The notes under the pieces were generated by a model that searched no databases, was not told where the DNA came from, and worked only from the letters and a program-made list of their open reading frames with translations. A stretch of DNA of 64,000 nucleotides from Solibacillus sp040273735 (lineage in GTDB: Bacteria; Bacillota; Bacilli; Bacillales_A; Planococcaceae), in the NCBI RefSeq assembly GCF_040273735.1, contig NZ_JBELZM010000007.1:105800-169799 (forward strand), written 5' to 3'. Position numbers and translations under genes: made by a program. The stretch's first letter is position 1; each line of letters opens with the position of its first letter. Positions 39,634 to 49,100 of this stretch are shown here, piece after piece.

Positions 39634-40734
39634 TTATACGTTAAATAAGAACTCCAATACGTCGCCGTCTTGTACAACGTATTCTTTACCTTCAGCACGC
39701 ACTCGGCCTGCTTCTTTTGCAGCTGGCTTTGAACCGTATTCTACTAAATCCGTATATGCTACTGTTTCAGCACGGATGAAGCCGCGTTCAAAGTCAGAGT
39801 GGATAATACCTGCACATTGTGGTGCTTTCATGCCTTTGCGGAATGTCCATGCACGAACTTCCTGCACACCAGCTGTAAAGTAAGTAGCTAAACCTAATAG
39901 GCTGTATGAAGCCTTAATTAATTGGTCTAAACCTGATTCAGCAATTCCTAATTCAGCTAAAAATTCTTTTTTCTCATCGTCTTCCAACTCAGAGATTTCT
40001 TCTTCAATTTTCGCACAAACAGTAATTACTTGAGCGCCTTCAGCTGCTGCGTATTCTTGTACCATTTTTACATACTTGTTTTCAGATGGATCCGCTACCT
40101 CATCCTCAGAAACGTTCGCAACATAAAGCATTGGTTTAATCGTTAATAAGTGTAAACCTTTGATGACTTTTTTCTCGTCATCTGAAAGGTCTGCTGCTCG
40201 AGCAGGTTTTTCAGCCTCTAATACTTCTTTTAGCTTTTGAAGAATTGGCTCTTCTACCATCGCTTCTTTATCTTTTTGCTTCGCCATTTTTGCTACACGT
40301 GCAATACGTTTATCCACTGATTCCATATCCGCTAAAATCAATTCTAAATTAATAACTTCAATGTCATCGATCGGGTTTACTGTACCCGAAACGTGCGTAA
40401 TATTTTCATCTTCAAAACAACGAACAACTTGGCAAATTGCATCTACTTCACGAATGTGAGCAAGGAATTTGTTTCCTAAACCTTCACCAGTAGAAGCACC
40501 TTTTACGATACCTGCGATGTCTGTGAATTCAAAAGTTGTCGGAACTGTTTTCTTTGGTACTACTAATTCTGTTAATTTGTCTAAACGCTCATCCGGAACA
40601 GTTACGCTACCAACGTTTGGTTCGATTGTTGCGAACGGGTAGTTAGCCGCAAGAGCGCCTGCTTTTGTAATTGCGTTGAATAAAGTCGATTTTCCTACGT
40701 TAGGTAAACCAACAATACCAGCTGTTAATGCCAT
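39634..40734 (-). CDS. ychF: Ribosome-binding ATPase YchF (Obg family)
   Basis: This 366-residue P-loop protein has Walker A GLPNVGKSTLFNA (residues 8-20), switch motif DIAGIVKGAS, a coiled-coil insertion (about 130-200) and a C-terminal TGS domain (GVQEVRAWTFRKG onward). YchF prefers ATP over GTP, binds the 70S ribosome and influences stress responses. It starts with ATG at 40734 and lies between DUF951 and rpsF, the usual order. Confidence 0.97.
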   Translation of the reverse strand: MALTAGIVGLPNVGKSTLFNAITKAGALAANYPFATIEPNVGSVTVPDERLDKLTELVVPKKTVPTTFEFTDIAGIVKGASTGEGLGNKFLAHIREVDAICQVVRCFEDENITHVSGTVNPIDDIEVINLELILADMESVDKRIARVAKMAKQKDKEAMVEEPILQKLKEVLEAEKPARAADLSDDEKKVIKGLHLLTIKPMLYVANVSEDEVADPSENKYVKMVQEYAAAEGAQVITVCAKIEEEISELEDDEKKEFLAELGIAESGLDQLIKASYSLLGLATYFTAGVQEVRAWTFRKGMKAPQCAGIIHSDFERGFIRAETVAYTDLVEYGSKPAAKEAGRVRAEGKEYVVQDGDVLEFLFNV

Positions 40735-40862
40735 ATTGACACAACCTTTCTATGTTCAGTTCATTTAAGTTTATTATTAATTTTTTTATGGATTTTTCTG
40801 TCCATTAAATTTTACAACCTTGTCTATTATATTGATTGCGGGCATAAAAGTCTATTTTGCAT

Positions 40863-41063
40863 TTAGACTTCTTCTGCCTGGCGTAAAATTTTCTTCATTT
40901 TTTTCTCAAACTCCCGGCGTGGAATCATAACGCTATGTCCGCAACCCTCACATTTTATACGAATATCGGCACCTAATCGAATTACTTTCCATTCGTTTGT
41001 GCCACAAGGATGTTGTTTTTTCATTTCCACAACGTCATTAAGACCGTACTGCTTTGCTTCCAT
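40863..41063 (-). CDS. DUF951 zinc-ribbon-like protein
   Basis: This 66-residue protein belongs to the DUF951 family: KKQHPCGTNEWKVIRLGADI, then CEGCGHSVMIPRREFEK. The Cys/His set (C20, then C-x-x-C) suggests a zinc site. It may bind nucleic acid, but function is unproven. It is encoded three bases after the mscS-like gene and ahead of ychF, a conserved cluster in Bacillales. Confidence 0.9.
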   Translation of the reverse strand: MEAKQYGLNDVVEMKKQHPCGTNEWKVIRLGADIRIKCEGCGHSVMIPRREFEKKMKKILRQAEEV

Positions 41064-41066
41064 CTA

Positions 41067-41981
41067 CTATTCTCCTCCTTGATTTCGCTCATAAAACATC
41101 ATTTTCGGTACAGCAAGAGGAATACCGTTGCGTGTTAAGATGTCGATTACATCTTTCCGAATAATACGTGATATTGAATATTGCTGTAATGGTAATGTTT
41201 CTATTGTAATAGCAATAGTCGCTTCTGTGCTTGTCGTATTTGTGACACCTAAAAAGACAGGAGCAGAAACAAGTTCCTCATATTTTTCCGGTAATGTATC
41301 CAGATAGTTTTGTATAACCATTTGAACTTTTTCAATATTGACATCAAGCGGAATTTGCATATTAATCGTAGCTTTTGAGTTATTGATAGAATAGTTGATA
41401 ACATCTACAATACTGCCGTTTGGAATAATAAATTGTTCTCCTGTTACTCCCTTTACTTTCGTTGTACGAAGGCCGATTTCCATCACAGTACCTTCAGCCG
41501 TATTTATTTTCACAAAATCCCCTACACCGAACTGATCCTCTAAAATAATGAAAAATCCTGTAATAACATCCTTCACTAAGTTTTGCGCACCAAAGGCAAT
41601 GGCCACAGAAGCAATACCTGCCCCTGCCAGTAACCCGGCAATTTGTATATTCATAGCCGATAAAATTCCCATAATGGCGGAGAAGTACACTAAATAGCTC
41701 AATACGCTTTGCAGCAGCTTTACAATCGTAAGCTGTCGACGCTCATTATTTCTTACACGCAGCATAAACACTCGATGAATGATCTTCTTGCCGATAAAAA
41801 CGACAAGGTATGAAATAACGATAATCGCCAGAATCTTCGCGCTGGTTGCCAGAATCTTTACCAAAAATTCAGTACTTGTGACGTATTCCCAAAGTTTTGT
41901 CGTATAGTCTGCGAGCCCTTTAATATCCGTTTCAGCAAATTCCTCTAAATCTAATTTCAAATCTTTTTCCAAATTTACCAC
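41067..41981 (-). CDS. MscS-family mechanosensitive channel
   Basis: This 304-residue channel has three helices, the pore-lining third carrying GLLAGAGIASVAIAFGAQNLVKD (in part: AGIASVAIAFGAQ), followed by the beta-domain motif FFIILEDQFGVGD and a C-terminal alpha/beta domain. It would open on membrane tension to release solutes after osmotic downshock. It is the first gene of the mscS-DUF951-ychF cluster. A TetR- or sensor-like extra domain is absent, so it is a simple small MscS. Confidence 0.93.
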   Translation of the reverse strand: MVNLEKDLKLDLEEFAETDIKGLADYTTKLWEYVTSTEFLVKILATSAKILAIIVISYLVVFIGKKIIHRVFMLRVRNNERRQLTIVKLLQSVLSYLVYFSAIMGILSAMNIQIAGLLAGAGIASVAIAFGAQNLVKDVITGFFIILEDQFGVGDFVKINTAEGTVMEIGLRTTKVKGVTGEQFIIPNGSIVDVINYSINNSKATINMQIPLDVNIEKVQMVIQNYLDTLPEKYEELVSAPVFLGVTNTTSTEATIAITIETLPLQQYSISRIIRKDVIDILTRNGIPLAVPKMMFYERNQGGE

Positions 41982-42087
41982 CTCTTGTATAACAAACTTT
42001 AAAATTGAATATACTGCATAAATATATCGTATTTTAGCTTATTTCTCGAGTAATCTACTTAAATCAAAAAATTAAAGGAGTGATAAT

Positions 42088-42714
42088 ATGACACAAGCAT
42101 GTCCTCAAAATTATAGCGTCCATTACGAGCAGACGAGCGCAGTTTGGGAGCTGAGCGAAATCTTTTTAAAAACGATTCCTTTTGACCATGAAGAACTTAT
42201 TTTTTGCTGTATCGGTACAGACCGATCTACAGGTGATGCACTAGGCCCGATTATCGGCAGCCAGCTGCACCAAACTTTTTCATTTCCATTTCCGGTTGTT
42301 GGAACATTGCAGGCACCGCTTCATGCGCTCAATATTGTAGAGCGATACGAACAGCTTATTAATGAAAAAGAACAACCTTTTATTATTGCGATTGATGCGT
42401 GTTTAGGTGAGTCAAATGCGATTGGTTCTATTCTAATCCAACAGGGTCCGCTTTATCCCGGAAAAGCCGTAAAAAAAGAGTTGCCCCCTATCGGTAACAT
42501 TTCTGTTAAAGGAATTGTTAACGTAGGAGGCTTTATGGAAGCTAAAGTATTACAAAATACGAGACTGCATGTTACGTATTCTATGAGCGATAAAATCGTT
42601 CGGGCACTTGTTTTAGCATGGCAGCGCCATTTACTGAAACGGAAAAATAATCGCAACGAGTATCCCGACCATCAAAATCGCTGGCAGCAAATTGGCTATA
42701 CGGATTTTCGTTAA
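42088..42714 (+). CDS. yyaC: Spore protease YyaC (DUF1256)
   Basis: This 208-residue HybD-like protein is found only in spore formers and is a germination-protease relative. Marks: FCCIGTDRSTGDALGPIIG near residue 45, PFIIAIDACLG near 105 and PPIGNISVKGIVNVGGFME near 140. It starts with ATG behind AAAGGAG. Its last 84 bases overlap the DUF554 gene on the other strand. It is one of the few signs of sporulation in this window. Confidence 0.92.
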   Translation: MTQACPQNYSVHYEQTSAVWELSEIFLKTIPFDHEELIFCCIGTDRSTGDALGPIIGSQLHQTFSFPFPVVGTLQAPLHALNIVERYEQLINEKEQPFIIAIDACLGESNAIGSILIQQGPLYPGKAVKKELPPIGNISVKGIVNVGGFMEAKVLQNTRLHVTYSMSDKIVRALVLAWQRHLLKRKNNRNEYPDHQNRWQQIGYTDFR

Positions 42715-43338
42715 TCCGGCAATATTCAAACCGATTGCCATAATCATAATACCGCCCGTTGCCGTCATTTCTGTAATGAATAGGTCCAGTGCTTCACTAG
42801 GAATATATGTACTAATAACGCCTGCAAATAATGCAATCGAGCCTTGATATAAAAGTACAGGAATTGCCGATAGTAAAACACCTATCCCTAAAGTTGAACT
42901 TAATATAATCGACATAAACCCATCGATAATCCCTTTAGTAATGAGGATATTGTGATCATTGCGCAAGCCACTATCAAGAGCACCGAGAATCCCCATTGAA
43001 CCAATAACAAAAATGAGCGTTGCAGTAACAAAACCCTCTGCAATCGTTCCTTTTTGTGCGCGCTTTCCAAAAAGGGACTCAATCCATTGACCGAAGCGAT
43101 TAAACTTCCCTTCAAGGTCGAGCCATTCACCTATGACCGCACCAATGATTAAACTGACTATTAGCAGAATAAAATTCGTACTCTCCAATCCCATTTGAAT
43201 TCCTAATAGCGCAACGACTAAACCGATAATGGATAACACTGTTTGCTGCATGGATTCCGGAATATTCTTAAAGATACGGCCGACCAATGCACCGATTATA
43301 ATAAATAATGCATTTAACAGAGAACCTAGTAATACCAT
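42631..43338 (-). CDS. DUF554 membrane protein
   Basis: This 235-residue protein has about seven helices and family marks IIGALVGRIFKNIPE near the N-terminus and DLEGKFNRFGQWIE, then FVIGSMGILGALDSGL. Function is unknown; members are often called YdfK/YqgA-like. Its 3' end runs 84 bases into the yyaC coding region on the opposite strand. RBS GAGGAAA and ATG at 43338. Confidence 0.88.
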   Translation of the reverse strand: MVLLGSLLNALFIIIGALVGRIFKNIPESMQQTVLSIIGLVVALLGIQMGLESTNFILLIVSLIIGAVIGEWLDLEGKFNRFGQWIESLFGKRAQKGTIAEGFVTATLIFVIGSMGILGALDSGLRNDHNILITKGIIDGFMSIILSSTLGIGVLLSAIPVLLYQGSIALFAGVISTYIPSEALDLFITEMTATGGIMIMAIGLNIAGLTKIRIANLLPAILMVGILVAIIFPFQ

Positions 43339-43414
43339 GAAATTTTCCTCTTTCTATTTGCTGTCTAACAAACCAACTTTATGTATTATTCTGTTTATAT
43401 TATAACTGTTCATA

Positions 43415-43449
43415 AAAAAAGTGCTGGAACTTTTCGCTCAGCACTTTTT
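43415..43449 (-). terminator. Terminator at the end of parB
   Basis: Stem AAAAGTGCTG/CAGCACTTTT with a 12-nt loop overlaps the parB stop codon; T7 follows on the minus strand. Confidence 0.85.
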
Positions 43450-44293
43450 ATTGTTGTTCCATATTTAATATTTCCAAAATACGATGCAAATCATCTTCTG
43501 AATAAAACTCAATTTCAATTTTACCTTTGTTCTTAGCCTTTTTGATCTGTACTTGTGTTCCAAAATAGTCACGTAATTGGGACTCAGTTGCCTGTATATG
43601 AATATCCTTTTTTGTCGGCTTTGTTTCACGTGAAACGGCTTCATTTAAATCCTGGATATACTTTTCCAATTGGCGAACATTAAGATGGTCCTTTATTACT
43701 TTATGTGCCACTTCAGGTATACGTCGTTTATTTTTTAATCCAAGCAATGCGCGGCCATGCCCCATTGTCAGTTTTCCTTCGTTGACAAGGTCTCGAATGT
43801 CTTCCGGTAGCTGCAACAGACGGATTAAGTTAGCAATATGCGGACGGCTTTTTCCTAATCGTTTCGCTAAATCATCCTGTGTAAAATTCAGTTTCACAAT
43901 TAAACTGTTGTATGCTTCTGCCTCTTCAATCGGAGTTAAATCTTCACGTTGCAAGTTTTCCAAAATGGCAACTTCCATCATTTGCTGCTCATTAAAGTCT
44001 TTTACAATGACAGGTACTTCTGTTAAACCTGCACTGACAGCCGCACGATAACGGCGTTCACCTGCCACAATTTCATATTTCCTAGCATTTTTACGGACGA
44101 CAATCGGTTGAATAATACCATGTTCAATAATAGAGCTGGCTAATTCTTCAATTGCAGTCTCATCAAAGATTTTACGTGGCTGAAATGGATTTGCTAAAAT
44201 TTTCCCGACTGCAATTTGCTGTACCTGGTCTTCTTTATGTACGGCTTCTTCACGAAAAAGCGCATCAATTCCTTTACCTAAACCTTTAACCAT
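43448..44293 (-). CDS. parB: Chromosome partitioning protein ParB (Spo0J)
   Basis: This 281-residue CTPase clamp loads at parS and slides on DNA, recruiting SMC and activating ParA. Motifs: ANPFQPRK, CTP-binding GERRYRAAVSAG (near 82), the helix-turn-helix LAKRLGKSRPHIANLIRLLQLP and a C-terminal dimerisation domain. Its own coding region holds a parS site (VSRET codons), as in B. subtilis. It overlaps parA by eight bases. Confidence 0.97.
   Translation of the reverse strand: MVKGLGKGIDALFREEAVHKEDQVQQIAVGKILANPFQPRKIFDETAIEELASSIIEHGIIQPIVVRKNARKYEIVAGERRYRAAVSAGLTEVPVIVKDFNEQQMMEVAILENLQREDLTPIEEAEAYNSLIVKLNFTQDDLAKRLGKSRPHIANLIRLLQLPEDIRDLVNEGKLTMGHGRALLGLKNKRRIPEVAHKVIKDHLNVRQLEKYIQDLNEAVSRETKPTKKDIHIQATESQLRDYFGTQVQIKKAKNKGKIEIEFYSEDDLHRILEILNMEQQ
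43622..43637. promoter_or_regulatory. parS site within parB
   Basis: TGTTTCACGTGAAACG matches the parS consensus TGTTNCACGTGAAACA at every defined base but the last. Confidence 0.85.
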
Positions 44294-45047
44294 TTTTAAT
44301 CACTTCCCTTGCAAACTCTAAGTAAATTTCTGCTCCGCGTGATTTTGAATCATATAAAATTACCGGTTTCCCATGACTGGGAGCCTCACTTAACCGCACA
44401 TTACGCGGAATAATTGAACGATATACTTTATCCTGGAAATAACGTTTTACTTCATCAATTACTTGAAGCCCTAAATTCGTACGGGCATCCAGCATTGTGA
44501 GCAACACGCCATCAATCATTAACTCCTTGTTCAAATGTTTTTGGACAAGGCGGACTGTCGAAAGAAGTTGGCTTAACCCCTCTAATGCGTAATATTCACA
44601 TTGGACCGGGATAATCAGTGCATCGGAGGCAGTCAGCGCATTAATTGTTAATAAGCCAAGTGATGGCGGACAATCAATAATAATGAAATCAAAATTATTT
44701 TTAATCTCCTGCAATGATTTTTTCAGTCGAACTTCACGGGAAATTGTAGACACAAGCTCAATTTCAGCACCTGCCAATGATATTGTAGCAGGAACAATAT
44801 ATAAATTTTCTACATCCGTTTGTTGGATGACACCTTTAATATCTTCATCATTAATCAATACGTCGTATACACAGCTTTCTAAATCACCTTTTCGAACACC
44901 TAATCCGCTTGAAGCGTTACCTTGTGGGTCGATATCGATTATTAATACTTTCTTTCCTAAAAAAGCTAAACATGCACTTAAGTTAACAGAGGTTGTCGTT
45001 TTTCCAACGCCACCTTTTTGATTGGCTATCGCAATAATACGTCCCAA
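44286..45047 (-). CDS. parA: Chromosome partitioning ATPase ParA (Soj)
   Basis: This 253-residue Walker-type ATPase has the deviant Walker A KGGVGKTTTSVNL (from about residue 10), GNASSGLG, and Walker B IIIDCPPSLG. It controls DnaA and moves origins with ParB. I start at a TTG giving MGRIIAIANQKGG, the family N-terminus, six bases behind AGGTG; an in-frame GTG three codons earlier lies within the ribosome site. Confidence 0.97.
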   Translation of the reverse strand: MGRIIAIANQKGGVGKTTTSVNLSACLAFLGKKVLIIDIDPQGNASSGLGVRKGDLESCVYDVLINDEDIKGVIQQTDVENLYIVPATISLAGAEIELVSTISREVRLKKSLQEIKNNFDFIIIDCPPSLGLLTINALTASDALIIPVQCEYYALEGLSQLLSTVRLVQKHLNKELMIDGVLLTMLDARTNLGLQVIDEVKRYFQDKVYRSIIPRNVRLSEAPSHGKPVILYDSKSRGAEIYLEFAREVIKNG

Positions 45048-45227
45048 TATCCGCACCTGCTTTCATCACTTCAATTTAGGTATATTTTTAAAGTCTAAAA
45101 ATCTCGGATGACTAAATCTTCCTTTTACAATACTGTTTCTTTTATCTTAACAAAAAATGTTAGAAAACGATGCTATGAAACATAAATTATTTCAAAAAAC
45201 TTGCTGAACCTACTAATCTACTAAAAA

Positions 45228-45261
45228 AACTGCCTAGAAAGTCGTTATCTTTCGGGCAGTT
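45228..45261 (-). terminator. Terminator of noc
   Basis: Stem AACTGCC-GAAAG with CTTTC-GGGCAGTT (small bulge), then T7 on the minus strand. Confidence 0.85.
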
Positions 45262-45268
45262 CAATAAT

Positions 45269-46153
45269 TTATTTTTTCTTCGGAATTTTTACAGTGATTT
45301 GGTAGTAATCGTCTGTATCTTCTTCCTCCGTTTTTACATTAATTCCACTTTTCGTCACCATCGATAACGACTGCTTGATCGTATTAAGGGCAATACGCAC
45401 ATCTTTGCTGATCGCTTTTCTGCTTGGTTTACGTTTTTTTATCTCTGGCTCATCGGGATTTAGAATTTTTTGAATTTGTTCTTCAAGCTGTCTAACATTC
45501 CAATCATACTCTTTCGTCGCTGCAATGAGCTGCATTTGTAATTGCTCATCTTTGACTACAATTAAAGCCCGGGCATGACGTTCCGAAATTTCACGATTCA
45601 AAATAGCATCCTGAACAAATTGAGGCAACTTTAATAAACGCAATTTATTAGCTACTGTTGATTGTCCTTTACCAAGACGTTGTGCAAGCGCTTCTTGTGT
45701 AAGCTGATGCAATCCTAATAGTTGCTGATAAGCAAGCGCTTCTTCAATTGCTGTTAATTCCTCACGTTGAAGGTTTTCAATCAGGGCAATAGACGCTGTT
45801 TCCCGATCATTTAAATTGCGTACAATAGCAGGTACTTCTGTCCATTGTAGAGATTTCATCGCCCGATAACGTCGCTCACCGGCAATTATTTCATATTTAT
45901 CTGCGTCATTATTGATTGGACGAATCACAATTGGTTGAATGACGCCATGTGTATGAATCGTTCTTGCTAATTCTTCAATCTTCTCATCATCAAAAACTGT
46001 ACGTGGCTGATAACGGTTCGGAATGATTTTGTCTATTGGAATTTTAACTACTTCTTCTGAAGCCATCGAGATATTCTCTATTACTTCTACTTCACTTTTT
46101 ACTTCAGGCTCTTTGCTCCCGCCTCCGAAAAAACGTGAAAAAGTACTTTTCAT
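45269..46153 (-). CDS. noc: Nucleoid occlusion protein Noc
   Basis: This 294-residue ParB paralogue blocks division over the nucleoid. The N-terminus MKSTFSRFFGGGS is the amphipathic membrane-targeting helix of Noc. GERRYRAMKS binds CTP, and the helix-turn-helix LAQRLGKGQSTVANKLRLLKLP recognises NBS palindromes and not parS. An NBS match lies at 23864. It stands between rsmG and parA as in B. subtilis. Confidence 0.96.
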   Translation of the reverse strand: MKSTFSRFFGGGSKEPEVKSEVEVIENISMASEEVVKIPIDKIIPNRYQPRTVFDDEKIEELARTIHTHGVIQPIVIRPINNDADKYEIIAGERRYRAMKSLQWTEVPAIVRNLNDRETASIALIENLQREELTAIEEALAYQQLLGLHQLTQEALAQRLGKGQSTVANKLRLLKLPQFVQDAILNREISERHARALIVVKDEQLQMQLIAATKEYDWNVRQLEEQIQKILNPDEPEIKKRKPSRKAISKDVRIALNTIKQSLSMVTKSGINVKTEEEDTDDYYQITVKIPKKK

Positions 46154-46401
46154 CCGTGTGGCACCACCTTTAGGAAACTGTCTACCTCATATACAATATT
46201 ATTTCTGATTCATTCAAAAATGTACAGTGTTCAATGAATAGTAATTTACGAGAAAGACAGATTTCGCCTAAATAAGGACAAAATAATGTCTTTACCCATT
46301 TGTATTTCAAAATAAACTTATATTTTTCTATCCACTAAAAAAACATAAATATAAATATATATGCAGCAAAAGACGGATATATTTCAAATTTGGTTAATTT
46401 T

Positions 46402-47118
46402 TTATTTAATTGGTGTTTTATTAGGAACACCTGGTTTACGTGGGTATTTTTTTGGTGTCGGTTTTACTTTATCAAATACATAAAGTGAACGTTCGCTTTC
46501 CTCTACCGGTAAATGGAATGCAAACTCCTCTATTAATTTTCCGCCTAATGTAGAGATGGCTTTTGTCGCATCTTTTAATTCTTCTGCGCCTGCTGCAGCT
46601 TTTAATGCAACAAAATAACCGCCTTCTTTTGCTAAAGGAATACATAGCTCTGATAATACAGAAAGACGTGCTACCGCGCGGGCTGTTACAACATCAAATT
46701 TTTCACGATATGCTGCATTTTGGCCAAACTCTTCAGCACGGGCATGAACAAATGTCATATGATCCAAGTTTAACTCATTTGTTAAATGATTTAAAAACGT
46801 AATTCGTTTATTAAGTGAATCGACAATCGTAATTTGTAAATGCGGGAAGCAAATTTTAATCGGGATACTTGGGAAGCCTGCTCCTGCACCAACATCGCAT
46901 ACCGTTGTCACTTTTGTAAAATCAAAATAAAATGAGGCACTGATTGAATCATAGAAGTGCTTTAAATAAACGCCTTCCAAATCCGTAATCGCCGTTAAGT
47001 TCATTTTCTCATTCCACTCAACTAAAAGCTCAAAATATTTTTTAAACTGCGAAATCTGGTGTTCTGAAAGCTCAATCCCCTTTTCCTTCAATGCTTCGAT
47101 AAACTGCTTTTCGTTCAT
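46402..47118 (-). CDS. rsmG: 16S rRNA (guanine527-N7)-methyltransferase RsmG
   Basis: This 238-residue SAM-dependent enzyme methylates G527 of 16S rRNA; its loss gives low-level streptomycin resistance. The SAM-binding motif is VCDVGAGAGFPSIPI (near 70), followed by VDSLNKRI and TARAVARLSVL. The ATG at 47118 lies nine bases behind GGAGG; the frame to 47172 reads through that site. It follows mnmG at 60 bases. Confidence 0.97.
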   Translation of the reverse strand: MNEKQFIEALKEKGIELSEHQISQFKKYFELLVEWNEKMNLTAITDLEGVYLKHFYDSISASFYFDFTKVTTVCDVGAGAGFPSIPIKICFPHLQITIVDSLNKRITFLNHLTNELNLDHMTFVHARAEEFGQNAAYREKFDVVTARAVARLSVLSELCIPLAKEGGYFVALKAAAGAEELKDATKAISTLGGKLIEEFAFHLPVEESERSLYVFDKVKPTPKKYPRKPGVPNKTPIK

Positions 47119-47177
47119 AAAATGATTCCTCCATATTAAAGAATGAGCGCCTTTCTGGATAAAGACGCTCACATCAT

Positions 47178-49073
47178 TCAGTTCGTAGTTACTTTTGCAA
47201 TTTTACCTTGCTCAATATAGACAAGTAAAATTGAAACATCTGCAGGGTTTACACCTGAAATACGCGATGCTTGAGCAATTGAAAGCGGCTGAACACTTTT
47301 AAGCTTCATGCGTGCTTCTGTCGCCAAGCTTGGAATAGCATCATAATCGATATTTTCAGGGATTTTCTTATCCTCAAGCTTCTTCATTTTCTCTACTTGC
47401 TGAAGTGCTTTTTGAATATACCCTTCATATTTTAATTGAATTTCAATCTGCTCTTTTACATCACCTGAAAGTTCCACTTCTGATGGAGTTAGGGAAGCAA
47501 CTAAATCATACGTCATTTCTGTACGTTTTAAAAGGTCTGCTCCGCGGATACCATCTTTTAGCTCCGCACCGCCAGCATTGCGGATGACTTCTTGTGTCGT
47601 CGCATTCGGCTTAATAATAATTTCACGCAGACGCGCGATTTCCTGTTCAATCTGTGCCTTTTTCTCTTGGAACTTCGCATAACGATCTTCCGTAATCATC
47701 CCTGCTTTATAACCGATTTCCGTTAAACGTAAATCTGCATTGTCATGACGTAATAGAAGACGGTACTCTGCACGGGAAGTTAATAAACGGTAAGGTTCAT
47801 TCGTACCTTTTGTAACTAGGTCGTCAATTAATACACCGATATAGGCATCTGAACGGTCTAAAATAATTTCTTCACGGCCTAAAACTTTTGCTGCGGCATT
47901 CATTCCGGCCATTAAGCCTTGTCCTGCTGCTTCTTCATAGCCTGAAGTACCGTTAATTTGACCTGCTGTATAAAGACCTTGGATTTTTTTCGTTTCTAAT
48001 GTTGGCCATAATTGTGTAGGAATAACTGAATCATACTCAATTGCATAGCCCGCACGCATCATTTCGGCATTTTCTAAACCAGGGATCGATGCGATTAATT
48101 TCTTTTGAACATGCTCCGGTAAGCTTGTCGATAAACCTTGGACATAAACTTCACGTGTATTGCGTCCTTCAGGCTCCAGGAAAATCTGGTGACGCGGCTT
48201 ATCGTTAAAGCGTGTTACTTTATCTTCAATTGATGGGCAGTAACGTGGACCTGTCCCTTTAATCATCCCTGAAAACATTGGAGAAAGGTGCAGATTTTCT
48301 TCAATTGTACGATGTGTTTCTTCTGTTGTATAAGTTAACCAGCAAGGAAGCTGATCCATAATATATTCCGTTGTTTCAAAGCTGAACGCACGGGGTACAT
48401 CATCACCAGGCTGAATTTCCGTTTTTGAATAATCAATTGTACGGTTGTTTACACGTGGTGGTGTCCCTGTTTTAAAACGGATCAAATCAAATCCTAATTC
48501 TTTTAAGTTATCCGCTAATTTGATCGATGGCTGCTGGTTGTTTGGACCTGAAGAATATTTCAGGTTTCCTAAAATAATTTCCCCACGTAAAAACGTACCT
48601 GTTGTAATAATAACAGCCGGTGCACGGTAAATTGCTCCAACTTGTGTAATGACACCTTTTACTGCGCCATCCTCTACAATTAGTTCATCGACCATTGCCT
48701 GATGAATTTGAAGGTTTTCTTCTTCTTCCAAAACCCGTTTCATCTCATGCTGATATTGGAATTTATCCGCTTGTGCACGTAAAGCGCGCACTGCTGGACC
48801 TTTCCCTGTATTTAACATGCGCATTTGAATATGTGTTTTATCGATAATGCGCCCCATTAAACCGCCAAGTGCATCAATTTCACGAACAACGATTCCTTTT
48901 GCAGGTCCGCCGACTGAAGGATTACATGGCATAAACGCAATCATATCTAAGTTAATTGTAAGCATGAGTGTTTTAGCACCCATTTTCGCAGCTGCATATG
49001 CAGATTCCACACCTGCATGTCCTGCCCCAACAACGATTACGTCAAAATTACCTGCTTCGTATTGTATTGACAT
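47178..49073 (-). CDS. mnmG: tRNA uridine-5-carboxymethylaminomethyl enzyme MnmG (GidA)
   Basis: This 631-residue FAD enzyme works with MnmE to modify the wobble uridine of several tRNAs. Motifs: FAD-binding VVGAGHAGVESAYAAAKMG (12-30), CNPSVGGPAKG with the conserved Cys, and the second signature GQINGTSGYEEAAGQGLMAG (near 370-390). The C-terminal helical domain binds MnmE. It starts with ATG behind GAGGAA, 27 bases after mnmE. Confidence 0.98.
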   Translation of the reverse strand: MSIQYEAGNFDVIVVGAGHAGVESAYAAAKMGAKTLMLTINLDMIAFMPCNPSVGGPAKGIVVREIDALGGLMGRIIDKTHIQMRMLNTGKGPAVRALRAQADKFQYQHEMKRVLEEEENLQIHQAMVDELIVEDGAVKGVITQVGAIYRAPAVIITTGTFLRGEIILGNLKYSSGPNNQQPSIKLADNLKELGFDLIRFKTGTPPRVNNRTIDYSKTEIQPGDDVPRAFSFETTEYIMDQLPCWLTYTTEETHRTIEENLHLSPMFSGMIKGTGPRYCPSIEDKVTRFNDKPRHQIFLEPEGRNTREVYVQGLSTSLPEHVQKKLIASIPGLENAEMMRAGYAIEYDSVIPTQLWPTLETKKIQGLYTAGQINGTSGYEEAAGQGLMAGMNAAAKVLGREEIILDRSDAYIGVLIDDLVTKGTNEPYRLLTSRAEYRLLLRHDNADLRLTEIGYKAGMITEDRYAKFQEKKAQIEQEIARLREIIIKPNATTQEVIRNAGGAELKDGIRGADLLKRTEMTYDLVASLTPSEVELSGDVKEQIEIQLKYEGYIQKALQQVEKMKKLEDKKIPENIDYDAIPSLATEARMKLKSVQPLSIAQASRISGVNPADVSILLVYIEQGKIAKVTTN

Positions 49074-49100
49074 GTTGTTCTTCCTCTCTATTATTCCGAT

